Assembly: GCF_031179985.1 (NCBI RefSeq)
Contig: NZ_JAPSHJ010000028.1
Location: forward strand, 1 to 47,729
DNA length: 47,729 nt
DNA from: Arthrobacter sp.
GTDB taxonomy: Bacteria; Actinomycetota; Actinomycetes; Actinomycetales; Micrococcaceae
Direction of reading: 5' to 3'
Position 1 is the first letter of the stretch. Every line of letters begins with the position of its first letter. The position numbers and the translations under genes are program-made. Under the pieces are notes generated by a model. That model saw only the letters and a program-made list of their open reading frames with translations. It made no database searches and was not told the origin of the DNA. Below, piece by piece: positions 26,897-35,601 of this stretch.

Positions 26897-27892
26897 ATGA
26901 AGAGAGTCATGGCTTGCGGCGTATTGCTTGCCATCGCCCTGTCAGGCTGCAGCGGAAGCCCCACCCCGCCGTCGGATGGCAGGTTCTTCGACCTGCAATC
27001 CCACCGCGGCGGGCGGGGCGACTGGGCAGAGGAGTCATTGACTGCATTCGCCAAGTCGCTGGAGCTGGGTGTGACCACTCTTGAACTCGATACACATCTG
27101 ACCGACGACGGCAAAGTGATCGTGTGGCACGACAGGGTCATCCAGGCCGCCAAGTGCAAAGACACGGCCCCCGCCACCCCCGGTGACGTGGAGTTCCCTT
27201 ACGTCGGTGACCGTGTGGCAGAGCTGACCCTGGCGCAGGTCAGGACGCTGATCTGCAGTCCCACGGACGTCCCCGGCCAGGCGAGTCAAGACGAGGGCGA
27301 AGAAAGCAGGATTTCAGAGCTCAAGGAGGTCTTCAGACTGGTCCGCGATTACGATGCCACGGAAGTCCGGTTCAACGTGGAGACCAAGGTCCAGCGGGGC
27401 AAGGACGGCGACGACGGAGCACTGACCAAGGCAGTGGTGGACGAAATCTACCGGGCCGGAGTGGCAGAACGGACTACGGTGCAATCCTTCAACTGGTCCT
27501 CGCTGAACCTGGTCCGGAAGATCGCCCCGGAGCTTCCCCTGGTGGCCCTCTCCCATGGTCCCGAGTGGCTGGGGGTGGGAATGCCCGGCGCGAGCCCCGA
27601 GCTCGGCGGCATCGACATTGACGACTACGATGGCTCCCTCGCAAATGCCGCTGCCGCCCAGGGCTACGACGTCATTTCGCCTGCAGTCGAATCGGTCACC
27701 CCTGAGATGATCGCCGAAGCCCACGATCTGAAGCTGCCGGTCATTCCATGGACCGTCAACTCCACCGAAGAGATGGAACGCCTGATCGACCTGGGCGTTG
27801 ACGGCATGATAACGGACAACCCCGCCCGTCTTCGGTCTGTCATGGAGGAGCGTGGGCTGAAGCTACCAAAGGCCTACAAACGTAAAGCCTGA
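26897..27892 (+). CDS. Lipoprotein glycerophosphodiester phosphodiesterase
   Basis: 331 aa from the ATG at 26897 (GGGAAG-like site). Residues 1-18 are a lipoprotein signal with lipobox LSGC (C18), so the enzyme is tethered to the outer face of the membrane. The GDPD catalytic set is intact: H36-R37 in SHRGGRG, E63 and D65 in LELDTHLTDDG, H78 in VWHD, and NVETK later. It is closely similar to the free secreted GDPD at 4818-5906 along the whole barrel. The pair is probably an ancient duplication with two cellular locations. No PHO-box-like repeat is evident upstream. It would release glycerol-3-phosphate close to membrane uptake systems, which is an inference. Confidence 0.93.
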   Translation: MKRVMACGVLLAIALSGCSGSPTPPSDGRFFDLQSHRGGRGDWAEESLTAFAKSLELGVTTLELDTHLTDDGKVIVWHDRVIQAAKCKDTAPATPGDVEFPYVGDRVAELTLAQVRTLICSPTDVPGQASQDEGEESRISELKEVFRLVRDYDATEVRFNVETKVQRGKDGDDGALTKAVVDEIYRAGVAERTTVQSFNWSSLNLVRKIAPELPLVALSHGPEWLGVGMPGASPELGGIDIDDYDGSLANAAAAQGYDVISPAVESVTPEMIAEAHDLKLPVIPWTVNSTEEMERLIDLGVDGMITDNPARLRSVMEERGLKLPKAYKRKA

Positions 27893-27917
27893 AACGGCAA
27901 CGTGAGTGAGGCCGGCT

Positions 27918-28268
27918 TCAGGACCTCGCGCCCTGGGCAAGGGCTGCGTCGAGGAACTCCAGATGGGCAGCCGTGACCGGGACCCTGCTCTCGTCGTACT
28001 CCGGGTGCTTGGTCAGGAATTTCTTGATGTACGGGCAGACCGGGACTATTTTCAGGCCTTCCTCCACTGTCTGATCAAGAGCCTGTACAGCCAGCTTTTT
28101 TGCCAGACCCTGGCCGCCGTACTCCTCATTAATAACGGTGTGGTAAAAAATCCGATGGCTGGGATCTTCGCCGTAGGTCCGGTAGAGGGCCTTGCCAATA
28201 ACCTTCCCGTTGTCCAGCACTTCGAATCGTTCGCGCTCCAGGTTGTGCCGGATGGTAATCCCCAACAT
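27918..28268 (-). CDS. Short GNAT-like acetyltransferase (YidJ/YjdJ type)
   Basis: 116 aa from the ATG at 28268. AAGGAG lies 6 nt upstream of it and directly abuts another ATG two codons earlier, which is therefore unlikely to be used. The minimal GCN5-related domain (PF14542 type) is recognisable from FYHTVINEEYGGQGLAKKLA, the acetyl-CoA loop, and PVCPYIKKFLTKHPEY. Proteins of this group are about 90-120 aa; their acceptors are largely unknown. It converges on the lipoprotein GDPD gene, with 25 nt between the stops. Confidence 0.88.
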   Translation of the reverse strand: MLGITIRHNLERERFEVLDNGKVIGKALYRTYGEDPSHRIFYHTVINEEYGGQGLAKKLAVQALDQTVEEGLKIVPVCPYIKKFLTKHPEYDESRVPVTAAHLEFLDAALAQGARS

Positions 28269-28359
28269 CTGCATCTCCTTGGTTCTTGAGGCTTACTACC
28301 GCCTCGCCTGTTGCTCCCAGCCTAGCCGTGGCCAGCGCGAGAAATGGAGGTTAAGCATC

Positions 28360-28394
28360 AGGACCCGGCGAGACGGGTGCGTCTGCCGGGTCCT
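28360..28394 (-). terminator. Hairpin downstream of the TM2 protein gene
   Basis: GGACCCGGC (28361-28369) pairs with GCCGGGTCC (28385-28393), and an inner AGAC/GTCT stem extends the helix. It lies about 35 nt beyond the TM2 gene stop. The T-tract is poor, so termination is inferred from the stem and position. Confidence 0.5.
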
Positions 28395-28428
28395 TCTGAC
28401 AGTACGTCGTGCATACTGTCGTGTGGCG

Positions 28429-29586
28429 CTACTGCGCCGTGATGGTCCAGTCGCCATCGGACCGGACTTGGATAAAGCCGGCCGTCAGCTGGACAGTTCC
28501 CTCATAGGGACCGATTTCATTGACTGCCAGTTCGGGAGCGTCTCCTCCAAAACCGATCACAACGAAGTTTTCTTCACCCGTGTTTTTCACCGTGGCTTCG
28601 CTTGTCTCGCCCTCGAGGAAAAACACCTGGTCGCCGTGCCCGCTGGCTGCCCCGCTGGCGAACTTGACCGTGCTGATATCGGCAATGGTGAGCGTCCAGG
28701 GGCGGTCCGCCTCCACGGTCAGCTCCGTCGTTGCGGTTCCATCGGAGTCCACCAGGTGGGAGCCTGTGTAAGCACCGATGGCGTTGACGAGCAGGCCGTC
28801 CGTGCCGTTGGTTTTCACCACGGTGTTCTCGGTGCAGGCCTCACACGTGAAGGTAATGATGCCGGGCAGCCCTCCCAGATCCACCGTCCTGACGTCGTCG
28901 CCCGTGCCGGTGAGCGTCTGGGTGGGCAACGCGTCCCGCTGCTGCGCGGCGGCTCCGGATGGTTCAGGCTGGGCTGATTCTTCGACGTCCTTAACAACGG
29001 GGGCAGGAGTCCGGAGTTGTTCCGAGGTGGCGCTTTGCAGAGCGATGCCCGCTGCAGCGCCGCTGATGGCGCCGACGATCATGCCACCGATAAGCAGGAC
29101 ACCGGTGACGATGCAGGCCATGACCCTGTGCCGGTCATAACCTTCAAGCGGCTGCCGGTTTTTGTCGGTCTGCTTGCCCACCAGGATGATGATGAGGTCC
29201 ACCAGGGACCAGATACCAAGACCGCCCAGGGTGATCAGTTTCAGGATGCCGGTTCCGATTTTCCCCAAGTAGAAGCGGTCGACGCCGAAGTTGCCGATAA
29301 GCAGGGACAACAGCCAGGTGGTGAGGAAGGACTTCTGGGGAGCAAACGGGCCCTGGGGTCCGAACTGGCCCTGCTGATAGGGAACCTGAAAATGGGGAGC
29401 TTGCGGATCCTGCGGAGCATATTGACTCTGAGGAGCGTACTGGCCCTGACCGAAATCGCCCTGCGGAGCATACTCGCCCTGGGGGGCATACGGACCCTGG
29501 GGGGCATACGGACCCTGAGGTGCCGGGTAACCGCCATTCTCCGGAGACGGCGGGGGCGGCGGGGCAAACGGGCCTGACTGGCTCAT
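28429..29586 (-). CDS. TM2-domain protein with YAPQG repeats
   Basis: 385 aa with AAAGGA 5 nt before the ATG. The N-terminal 90 residues are rich in Pro, Gln, Tyr and Gly and contain about seven YAPQG-type units. A TM2 domain follows (about 90-145): two membrane helices around [19 protein letters not shown] and a VDLIIILVG segment. A third helix (about 160-185) leads to an Ala/Ser/Pro-rich linker and a C-terminal soluble domain (about 225-385) with a CEAC pair and ligand-binding-like beta structure. The C-terminal half should lie outside the cell if the repeats are inside. TM2 proteins have no general function. The repeats may mediate scaffold-like interactions. Confidence 0.85.
   Translation of the reverse strand: MSQSGPFAPPPPPSPENGGYPAPQGPYAPQGPYAPQGEYAPQGDFGQGQYAPQSQYAPQDPQAPHFQVPYQQGQFGPQGPFAPQKSFLTTWLLSLLIGNFGVDRFYLGKIGTGILKLITLGGLGIWSLVDLIIILVGKQTDKNRQPLEGYDRHRVMACIVTGVLLIGGMIVGAISGAAAGIALQSATSEQLRTPAPVVKDVEESAQPEPSGAAAQQRDALPTQTLTGTGDDVRTVDLGGLPGIITFTCEACTENTVVKTNGTDGLLVNAIGAYTGSHLVDSDGTATTELTVEADRPWTLTIADISTVKFASGAASGHGDQVFFLEGETSEATVKNTGEENFVVIGFGGDAPELAVNEIGPYEGTVQLTAGFIQVRSDGDWTITAQ
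29394..29520 (-). repeat. Degenerate 18-21 nt coding repeats (YAPQG units)
   Basis: The unit GGGGCATACGGACCCTGG is present twice nearly perfectly at the 29481-29520 end, and more degenerate copies (ending in CGCCCTG or CTGGCCCTG) extend to about 29394. They encode YAPQG, YAPQS and EYAPQG units of the TM2 protein. Repeat number may vary between strains. Confidence 0.75.
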
Positions 29587-29910
29587 GGGATCCTTTCGGG
29601 ACGGCGACAGCAGGGCGTCGCCGGGCGGGGAACTAACGGGTGCGGAGCGAAGTAGCTGCGAAGATCGCAGCAGGGGAAGGAGCGGCTGGGCTCAGCAGGG
29701 AGAAACCCGGGATAAGTGAGGGGTACTCGCAGCCGACAGTCTTATGGCATGCACATGCGCTGATCGTTCCCCCAATAACACGCTGCGGCGTTTTCGCCCT
29801 GAATGGAATAGTACACAAGCCCGGGCTTTGCCCGCACCTTCGCTCCGGCTACTCTGTAAGCCACGGCTAAAGCAACCTGGCCGAGGATCGTTCCGCCGGG
29901 GAGCAGCACA
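29587..29910. other. Divergent promoter interval between TM2 and RecQ genes
   Basis: 324 nt containing the ribosome sites of both divergent genes (AAAGGA for TM2, GGGGAG for RecQ). I see no RNA gene or repeat. A minus-strand open frame ending at 29742 would encode KPGLVYYSIQGENAAACYWG and a few more residues, but it lacks a ribosome site and runs into recQ, so it is not called. Confidence 0.5.
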
Positions 29911-31581
29911 ATGACGCACCAGCCAGCCGACACCGAACTTTGCGAAACAGCCTCAGCCTGCTTCGGTTGGGAAACACTGAAGGATGGCCAGCTCAGCGGT
30001 ATGCACGCGCTTGTAGCGGGCCGCGATGTGCTGGCCGTAATGCCCACAGGCTACGGAAAATCAGCCATCTATCAGGTCGCAGCACTTCACCTGCACAGCG
30101 AAACCCAACGCCCCGCCGTCGTGGTTTCCCCTCTGATTGCCTTGCAGGAGGACCAGGTGGACGGACTGCTCGAGGTGCTGGGACCCGGCGCCGCGGTGGT
30201 CGTCAACTCCTCGCACAGCGACTCGGAAATCCAGGACGCGTGGGAAGCGGTGGAAGGCGGAGACGCCGCGTTCCTCTTCCTCGCACCGGAGCAACTCGCT
30301 AAGACCGAAACAGTGGAGCGGCTCGCAGCGTTGAACCCGTCGCTGTTCGTGGTGGACGAGGCCCATTGTGTCTCTTCCTGGGGCCACGATTTCCGCCCGG
30401 ACTATCTGCGGCTGGGCGAAGTGCGGGCACAGTTGGGCAACCCGCCGGTGGTCGCCCTCACGGCCACCGCCTCTCCCCCGGTCCGCGATGACGTGCAGCA
30501 GCGCCTGGGGATGAAGGATCCGCTGGTCCTGGTGCGTGGTTTTGACCGCACCAACATCCGCCTGGAAGTGCTCCGCCACCATGAGGATAAGAAGAAGCGG
30601 ACCACCGTCACAGAGCAGGTCGCAGAATTCGTCTCCCACCTGCAGGGTCCCGGACTCTTGTATGCGGCCAAACGCAAAGACACGGAAAAATACACCCTGA
30701 AGCTTGCCCAACTCGGGCTCCGCTCGGAGGCTTATCACGCTGGCCGTGCCGTCTCAGATCGCGAGCGCATCTATGAGGACTTTATGCACGGCAGGCTCGA
30801 CGTCGTGGCGGCCACCACGGCGTTCGGCATGGGAATAGACAAGCCCGACGTCCGTTTTGTCATCCACGCCGATATCCCCGAATCCTTGGACAGTTACTAC
30901 CAGGAGATCGGCAGGGCAGGGCGCGACGACGGGCCGGCGGTGGCGGTCCTGCACTACCGTGCCGAGGACCTGGGCCTGCGCAAATTTTTCGGCACGCACA
31001 CTCCTGATGAGGAATCCCTGCTGGCAGTCCTTGAGGCCCTCCGCGCAGCCGACAACTTCCTCACTGCCAAAGCTCTGGCGGAATCTACAGGTTTTTCGAC
31101 CCGGCGAGTTACTGGCTTGCTGAACCAGCTCCAAGAGACCGGCTCCGTCAAAAGCGGCAAGAAGGGCGCGAAGCTCAGGGCGAAAGCCCGGCTGTCCGCA
31201 GTGGTGGAGCGCGCCGTCGAGCTGGCCGAAGCCCGCCAGCGCGTAGATACTTCACGCATCCAGATGATCCGCGGTTATGCCGAAACCGATGGCTGCCGGC
31301 GTCAGTTCCTGCTCAGCTATTTCGGCGAGGACCTGCCTGAGCCGTGTGGAAATTGTGACACCTGCACGGACGGGTCAGCGTACGAAGTGGATGACACTAC
31401 GAGCAACGGTGAAGGCGAACCCTTCCCGCTGCAATCCAGCGTGGTCCATAAGGAATGGGGCCCTGGCCTGGTGATGCGGCACGAGGACGACGTGATTACA
31501 GTCCTGTTCGAGCAGGAGGGCTACAAAACGCTGTCCCGCCAGGCTGTGGAGGAAAACCAGCTGCTCAGACGTGAGGTGTGA
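29911..31581 (+). CDS. recQ: RecQ-family ATP-dependent DNA helicase
   Basis: 556 aa with GGGGAG 7 nt before the ATG. RecQ unwinds DNA 3'-5' during repair and recombination. Visible are the Q motif ([11 protein letters not shown]27), Walker A MPTGYGKS (44-51), the DEAH box in [17 protein letters not shown] (about 148), TATASPPV (motif III), and [15 protein letters not shown] and [11 protein letters not shown] (motifs V and VI). A winged-helix-like segment (about 365-410) comes before the zinc cluster CRRQF...CGNCDTC (about 461-485). There is no HRDC domain. The last 50 residues ([20 protein letters not shown] and GYKTL) look like a small Tudor/DUF3553-type barrel, as in some UvrD relatives. 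The 3' end overlaps the convergent TetR gene by 17 nt. Confidence 0.93.
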   Translation: MTHQPADTELCETASACFGWETLKDGQLSGMHALVAGRDVLAVMPTGYGKSAIYQVAALHLHSETQRPAVVVSPLIALQEDQVDGLLEVLGPGAAVVVNSSHSDSEIQDAWEAVEGGDAAFLFLAPEQLAKTETVERLAALNPSLFVVDEAHCVSSWGHDFRPDYLRLGEVRAQLGNPPVVALTATASPPVRDDVQQRLGMKDPLVLVRGFDRTNIRLEVLRHHEDKKKRTTVTEQVAEFVSHLQGPGLLYAAKRKDTEKYTLKLAQLGLRSEAYHAGRAVSDRERIYEDFMHGRLDVVAATTAFGMGIDKPDVRFVIHADIPESLDSYYQEIGRAGRDDGPAVAVLHYRAEDLGLRKFFGTHTPDEESLLAVLEALRAADNFLTAKALAESTGFSTRRVTGLLNQLQETGSVKSGKKGAKLRAKARLSAVVERAVELAEARQRVDTSRIQMIRGYAETDGCRRQFLLSYFGEDLPEPCGNCDTCTDGSAYEVDDTTSNGEGEPFPLQSSVVHKEWGPGLVMRHEDDVITVLFEQEGYKTLSRQAVEENQLLRREV

Positions 31582-32197
31582 GTTCGTCCAGGGTCTGGAA
31601 TCCGTGCTGCGCTGAGGGCGACAACGTGAGCCGGACAAAGGCCGTCAGCTCTTCAACGCGTTCCGTCAGGTCCTCGCGGGCCGTAAGAACATTCGACACC
31701 ATCTGAACACCGGTGAAGCTTGCCACGAGGTACCTTCCGAAAGCCCCCGCGTCCACCTTGCTGGAGATCACCCCGGACGCCTGGCCCTCAAGCGTGAGCT
31801 GTTCCATGGTCTGCATCCAGTCGGTATAGGGGCTTCTGATCCGTTGGCCAAAGGTTGATGACTCCAGAGTCAGCCGGATTCCTGCCCGCACCACAGGATC
31901 ATTCTGGAGAAGGCTGGCAAAACAGGAGCACAGCGCGCAGATAGTTTCGATCGGTCCCAGGCTGCGGGAAAAGACGTCGGCAGCGGACTCTTTGGTCCGG
32001 GCGTGCTGGTCCTCAATGACGGCCAGGGCGAGGAGCTCCTTGGTTTTGAAATGGAAATAGAGGGCACCCCGGGTCACTTCCGCTGTCTCCGCAACCATTT
32101 GAAGGCTCGCAGGGCCGTACCCCACGTCTTCGAACACCGCGGCCGCACCACGAACTATCGCCTTGCGGGTTTCCACAGCCCGGTCCTGAAGTGGCAC
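31565..32197 (-). CDS. ScbR-type TetR regulator (gamma-butyrolactone receptor-like)
   Basis: 210 aa from the GTG at 32197, about 7 nt after AGAGGA. The N-terminal TetR helix-turn-helix (about 10-56) reads [19 protein letters not shown], then [20 protein letters not shown]. The ligand-binding part has the ScbR/ArpA-type ending [20 protein letters not shown], seen in autoregulator receptors that control secondary metabolism or development in Streptomyces. No synthase for a butyrolactone (AfsA type) is in the window, so the ligand is unknown. Three GACTGAYC repeats on its coding strand, 79-127 nt upstream of the start, are candidate autoregulatory sites. Family call is secure; ligand type is an inference. 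Confidence 0.88.
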   Translation of the reverse strand: MPLQDRAVETRKAIVRGAAAVFEDVGYGPASLQMVAETAEVTRGALYFHFKTKELLALAVIEDQHARTKESAADVFSRSLGPIETICALCSCFASLLQNDPVVRAGIRLTLESSTFGQRIRSPYTDWMQTMEQLTLEGQASGVISSKVDAGAFGRYLVASFTGVQMVSNVLTAREDLTERVEELTAFVRLTLSPSAQHGFQTLDELTPHV

Positions 32198-32276
32198 GCA
32201 GATTTCCTCTCCCCAGTTTCCACGGCTTTCCCAGCTTCCGCTGCGCAGGGTCCGGATCCGGAGGCGCAGCGAACAT

Positions 32277-32323
32277 GGTCAGTCTAGGCGCAAGTGCGGC
32301 TGATCAGTCGAATCCGGTCAGTC
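32277..32323 (-). promoter_or_regulatory. Triple GACTGAYC repeat upstream of the TetR gene
   Basis: GACTGACC, GACTGATC and GACTGACC occur on the minus strand at 32316-32323, 32302-32309 and 32277-32284, with start-to-start spacings of 14 and 25 nt. The outermost overlaps the acylphosphatase stop codon and may be partly coincidental. They could be half-sites for the adjacent TetR protein. Confidence 0.35.
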
Positions 32324-32623
32324 GACAATCCAGAACTCTTTGAACTCCCCGGTCGCCGGCGTCACTGACTCCTCGACGTTGTCCACCCGGCCAGGCGGAT
32401 GGCCTGACCTGAGCCAGTTCCGGAAATCCAGCACCAGCGGCTGGGGACCCTCAACGACGACGGCGACAGTCCCGTCGGCGTCGTTCCTTACCGTCCCGGT
32501 GAGTGCAAGCTCGTCTGCTTTGCGCCGGGTCCAATACCGGAAACCCACGGCTTGGACCATGCCTTCGACACGTGCTGTCAGCCGTACATTTTCTGCTGCG
32601 TCCGGTCCGTAAGTCTTACCCAT
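32318..32623 (-). CDS. acyP: Acylphosphatase
   Basis: 101 aa, a normal length. Acylphosphatases hydrolyse carboxyl-phosphate bonds in the cytosol. The signature segment reads VEGMVQAVGFRYWTRRKA, with the phosphate-binding Arg present and Ala in place of the usual Gly of VQGVGFR. The catalytic Asn is in TGTVRNDADGTV, followed by VEGP. TACATT ends 6 nt before the ATG and no Shine-Dalgarno is visible, so the mRNA is probably leaderless. It lies upstream of the ScbR-type gene on the same strand, with 120 nt between them. Confidence 0.9.
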   Translation of the reverse strand: MGKTYGPDAAENVRLTARVEGMVQAVGFRYWTRRKADELALTGTVRNDADGTVAVVVEGPQPLVLDFRNWLRSGHPPGRVDNVEESVTPATGEFKEFWIVD

Positions 32624-32661
32624 GCGTCCAATGTAACCGCCGTTCCCGGGGCATAGAAAGT

Positions 32662-32700
32662 GCCCCTGCCCCGGGATACATTCCCGGGGCAGAGGCCCTT
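32662..32700 (-). terminator. Terminator hairpin after the lipoprotein gene
   Basis: CTGCCCCGGGA (32666-32676) and TCCCGGGGCAG (32682-32692) form a perfect 11-bp stem with a 5-nt loop, about 40 nt beyond the lipoprotein stop. On the minus strand it is followed by GGGGCACTTTCT, a weak T-run. Confidence 0.65.
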
Positions 32701-32731
32701 TCCGCTCATCGCACCGACCTGCTGCGCGACC

Positions 32732-33496
32732 TTAGCTGGCTGGCCGCAGCGAGGTGATCATCTTCTTGATGTCCTTGTACTCCTGGGTTTCCATGTAGGC
32801 CTGCGGAGTGTCCACATGCGGCTCATTGCCCGGGGTGGTGTCGAAGGGGTTGTAGACGCCTGAGAACATGGCAGCGTTCGGCGGCCACGTGAAGAACTGG
32901 AAAATCGGGCAAGCGTCAGGGCCGGTCGGTTCCGGGCCGGAAGTGATCCCGTATGCGAGCACGTTCATCTTCATCGGATCCGTCTGGGTAGCGTCCATCC
33001 GTGACTCAAAGATGAAACGCGGGGTCTGACCGGACTGTGCCAGGGCAGGAAGTGGCTCGGAATCCAACATTGCGTACGGCTGCCTGTCGGTACACGTGGA
33101 ACCGACGGCCATATGCGTACGGAGGGTTGCCAACGGCTTTCCGTTCGCGTTCGTGATCTCGAGGAAGACACCGCCACTGGCAGGAGTTTCCCCGGCGGGA
33201 TCCTTGATGGCCCAGGTCGAGGGGTAGTCGAACAACAAATCCCCGTCCGTGGTTGTGTAGCTGGTCCAGTCTCCTGACGGCGTTGAAGTTGTCCCTGTCG
33301 CAGAAGCGGTGGCAGTTGCGGTGGCGGTCGGTGTCGACGTCGACACCGGGCTTTCGGAGGCCGTAGAAGTTGCGGTGGGGGTTGGGGTGGGTGCTCCTGT
33401 TCCGGGGGCGGATGCTGGCGCTCCACAGGCGACCAGCAGGAAGGACAGGCATAGGGCCCCTGAAACGGCAAGGGCGGATGGCGCAGTGCGGTGCAT
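32732..33496 (-). CDS. Hypothetical lipoprotein with Thr/Pro-rich linker
   Basis: 254 aa with AGGAG 6 nt before the ATG. The signal peptide ends in the lipobox LVAC (C24), so the protein is anchored to the outer face of the membrane. A linker of about 50 residues (about 25-75) made of Thr, Ser, Pro and Ala follows. The globular part begins near WTSYTTTDGDLLFDYPSTWA, a motif shared with PsbP-like or LpqN-like lipoproteins of actinobacteria. Two cysteines (about 132 and 194) could form a disulfide. Function unknown. Confidence 0.8.
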   Translation of the reverse strand: MHRTAPSALAVSGALCLSFLLVACGAPASAPGTGAPTPTPTATSTASESPVSTSTPTATATATASATGTTSTPSGDWTSYTTTDGDLLFDYPSTWAIKDPAGETPASGGVFLEITNANGKPLATLRTHMAVGSTCTDRQPYAMLDSEPLPALAQSGQTPRFIFESRMDATQTDPMKMNVLAYGITSGPEPTGPDACPIFQFFTWPPNAAMFSGVYNPFDTTPGNEPHVDTPQAYMETQEYKDIKKMITSLRPAS

Positions 33497-33647
33497 CTGT
33501 AACTCCTGATTTTGTCGTGAGACCGCCGATAATTCCTCAATTGTGGACTTCCGAAACTTCAGGGAAAAGCATTAATTCCAATCGATATCGAAACGTTGCC
33601 GACGTAACGAAGGCCGTTAAAAAAGGCGGCTGCGTGGGGATGGTTCG

Positions 33648-33676
33648 TTGCCCGCCTGTGGCATGTGTTCAATAAT
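33648..33676 (+). promoter_or_regulatory. Promoter of the alpha-glucosidase gene
   Basis: TTGCCC (33648-33653) and AATAAT (33671-33676) are separated by 17 nt, placing the transcript start about 30 nt before the ATG. A 10-bp palindrome, TCGATATCGA, lies 57 nt upstream of the -35 but is too short to call an operator. Confidence 0.5.
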
Positions 33677-33712
33677 CGGAACCGTTGACCAAGGCTAATG
33701 AGGAGAACAGCG

Positions 33713-35470
33713 ATGACGATCCAGATGGACCCGGCAAACGAATCTTCACCAAGCACTGAGGACAACGGTGAACTGGAGGCGGGCCGGGACTGGTTCCACG
33801 GCGCCGTCGTATATCAGATCTACCCCCGTAGCTTCGCTGATTCGAACGGGGACGGGATTGGCGACCTGCGCGGCATCATCAGCAAGCTGGACTACCTTCA
33901 CAAACTGGGGGTCGACGTCGTTTGGCTCTCCCCCATCTACACCTCGCCACAGGACGACAACGGCTACGACATCAGCGACTACCGGAATATCGACCCCATT
34001 TTCGGCACCCTTGGAGAGCTTCAGGAATTGAGCGACGGACTGCACAAGCGGGGAATGAAACTGGTTATGGACCTCGTGGTGAACCACACCTCGGACGAGC
34101 ACCCCTGGTTTGTGGAATCCCGCTCGTCCAAGGACAACCCGAAACGGGACTGGTATTGGTGGCGCCAGCCGCGCGACGGCGTCGAGCCCGGAACTCCCGG
34201 CGCGGAACCCAACAACTGGGGGTCCGCTTTCTCCGGTCCGGCGTGGGACTACGACGAAGCCACCGGGGAGTACTACCTGCACCTGTTCGCAAAAAAGCAG
34301 CCCGACCTCAACTGGGAAAACCCGGAGGTGCGGGCGGCCGTGTACGACATGATGAACTGGTGGCTGGACCGGGGCGTGGATGGCTTCCGCATGGACGTCA
34401 TTAACTTCATCTCCAAGGACACCTCGCTACCCGACGGCCCCCGCGCTGACGGCAAGCTTTATGGCGACGGCAGCCCGTACTTCATGTCCGGGCCGCGCAT
34501 CCATGAATTTCTGCACGAGATGCACCGGGAAGTCTTCGCCGGCCGGGACAAGCCGCTGTTGACCGTGGGTGAAACGCCCGGCGTGACGGTGGAGGACGCC
34601 GTCCTGTTTACCGACCCTGCCCGGAAAGAAGTGGACATGGTGTTCCAGTTCGAGCATGTCGCTTTGGACCAGGAGGAAGGCAACAAGTGGCGCCCCAAGA
34701 AGCTGGAACTGACCGAGTTGAAGCGTTCCCTCGGCCGTTGGCAGGATGCCCTCGCCGACCGGGGCTGGAACAGCCTTTACTGGGGCAACCACGATCAGGC
34801 CCGCGCAGTTTCAAGGTTCGGCGACGACGGCCAGTACCGTGAACTGTCCGCGAAGATGCTCGCCGGCGTACTGCACCTGCACCGCGGCACACCCTACGTG
34901 TACCAGGGCGAGGAACTGGGCATGACCAACATGACCTTCGGAGCCATCAGCGATTACCGGGACATTGAGGTGCTCAATCATCACCGTGAAGCCACAACCC
35001 ATCTGGGGCACACTGACGCCGAGGTCCTCGCTGCCCTGGCCCCGCTGAATCGGGACAACGCCCGCACGCCGGTCCAGTGGGATGCCACCCGGCACGGCGG
35101 GTTCACCACGGGATCACCCTGGATCGCCGTCAATCCGAATGCCAATCACATCAACGCCGCAGCCCAGGTAGATGATCCCGATTCGGTATTCAGTTTCTAT
35201 CAGAAGGTCATCGCGTTCCGTCACGAGGATCCGGTGGTCTCCGCCGGCGACTTCACCATGCTGCTGCCCAATGACCCCCACGTCTACGCCTTCCGTCGCT
35301 CGCTGCCGGGCGTTGAAATCCTGGTGTTGGGGAACTTCTCCGGCTCAGAACACACCGCCCACGTGGATAAGAGCTGGGCCCAGGCAGAACAGGTGTTGGG
35401 CAACTACACCTCCAGGCCTGACCTGCTCCTCAAACCGTGGGAACTGAAGGTCTTCCGCCGGCTCGGGTGA
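33713..35470 (+). CDS. GH13 alpha-glucosidase (oligo-1,6-glucosidase type)
   Basis: 585 aa from the ATG at 33713, with GAGGAG 7 nt upstream; the ATG at 33698 overlaps that site and is rejected. The protein is a cytosolic GH13 enzyme that cleaves terminal alpha-glucosidic bonds of maltose, isomaltose or similar sugars. The (beta/alpha)8 barrel is complete: YQIYPRSFADSNGDGIGDL near the start, DLVVNHTSDEH, nucleophile D228 in GFRMDVINF, acid/base E287 in VGETPG, and D361 in NHDQAR. QPDLNWENPEVR is typical of the oligo-1,6-glucosidase/alpha-glucosidase branch. The C-terminal beta domain is present. It is divergent from the lipoprotein gene; no sugar ABC transporter is adjacent. Confidence 0.92.
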   Translation: MTIQMDPANESSPSTEDNGELEAGRDWFHGAVVYQIYPRSFADSNGDGIGDLRGIISKLDYLHKLGVDVVWLSPIYTSPQDDNGYDISDYRNIDPIFGTLGELQELSDGLHKRGMKLVMDLVVNHTSDEHPWFVESRSSKDNPKRDWYWWRQPRDGVEPGTPGAEPNNWGSAFSGPAWDYDEATGEYYLHLFAKKQPDLNWENPEVRAAVYDMMNWWLDRGVDGFRMDVINFISKDTSLPDGPRADGKLYGDGSPYFMSGPRIHEFLHEMHREVFAGRDKPLLTVGETPGVTVEDAVLFTDPARKEVDMVFQFEHVALDQEEGNKWRPKKLELTELKRSLGRWQDALADRGWNSLYWGNHDQARAVSRFGDDGQYRELSAKMLAGVLHLHRGTPYVYQGEELGMTNMTFGAISDYRDIEVLNHHREATTHLGHTDAEVLAALAPLNRDNARTPVQWDATRHGGFTTGSPWIAVNPNANHINAAAQVDDPDSVFSFYQKVIAFRHEDPVVSAGDFTMLLPNDPHVYAFRRSLPGVEILVLGNFSGSEHTAHVDKSWAQAEQVLGNYTSRPDLLLKPWELKVFRRLG

Positions 35471-35484
35471 ATCCCGCAGGACGT

Positions 35485-35539
35485 TGCCTGTTGTTCGAAT
35501 CGGCCTGTTATTCAAAAGCAGGCCTGTTGTTCAAAAGGG
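35485..35539. repeat. 19-nt tandem repeats upstream of the proline-rich gene
   Basis: Three units: a shorter first copy TGCCTGTTGTTCGAATC (35485-35501), then GGCCTGTTATTCAAAAGCA (35502-35520) and GGCCTGTTGTTCAAAAGGG (35521-35539). The last copy covers the place expected for the -35 of a TATCCT (35548-35553) promoter, so the repeats could be operator iterons. Confidence 0.7.
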
Positions 35540-35601
35540 TCCGGACGTATCCTGATGTCGCCGTCCAACAATCGGAACCGAGCCACCATCGAGGGGGCAC
35601 C

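Noticed and set aside
29742..30047. Minus-strand open frame overlapping the recQ start
   Set aside because: No ribosome site, most of it is antisense to recQ, and the remaining 45 residues match nothing I know.
33582..33591. TCGATATCGA palindrome as an operator for the alpha-glucosidase gene
   Set aside because: Only 10 bp, far upstream of the -35, and unlike known maltose-regulator sites.
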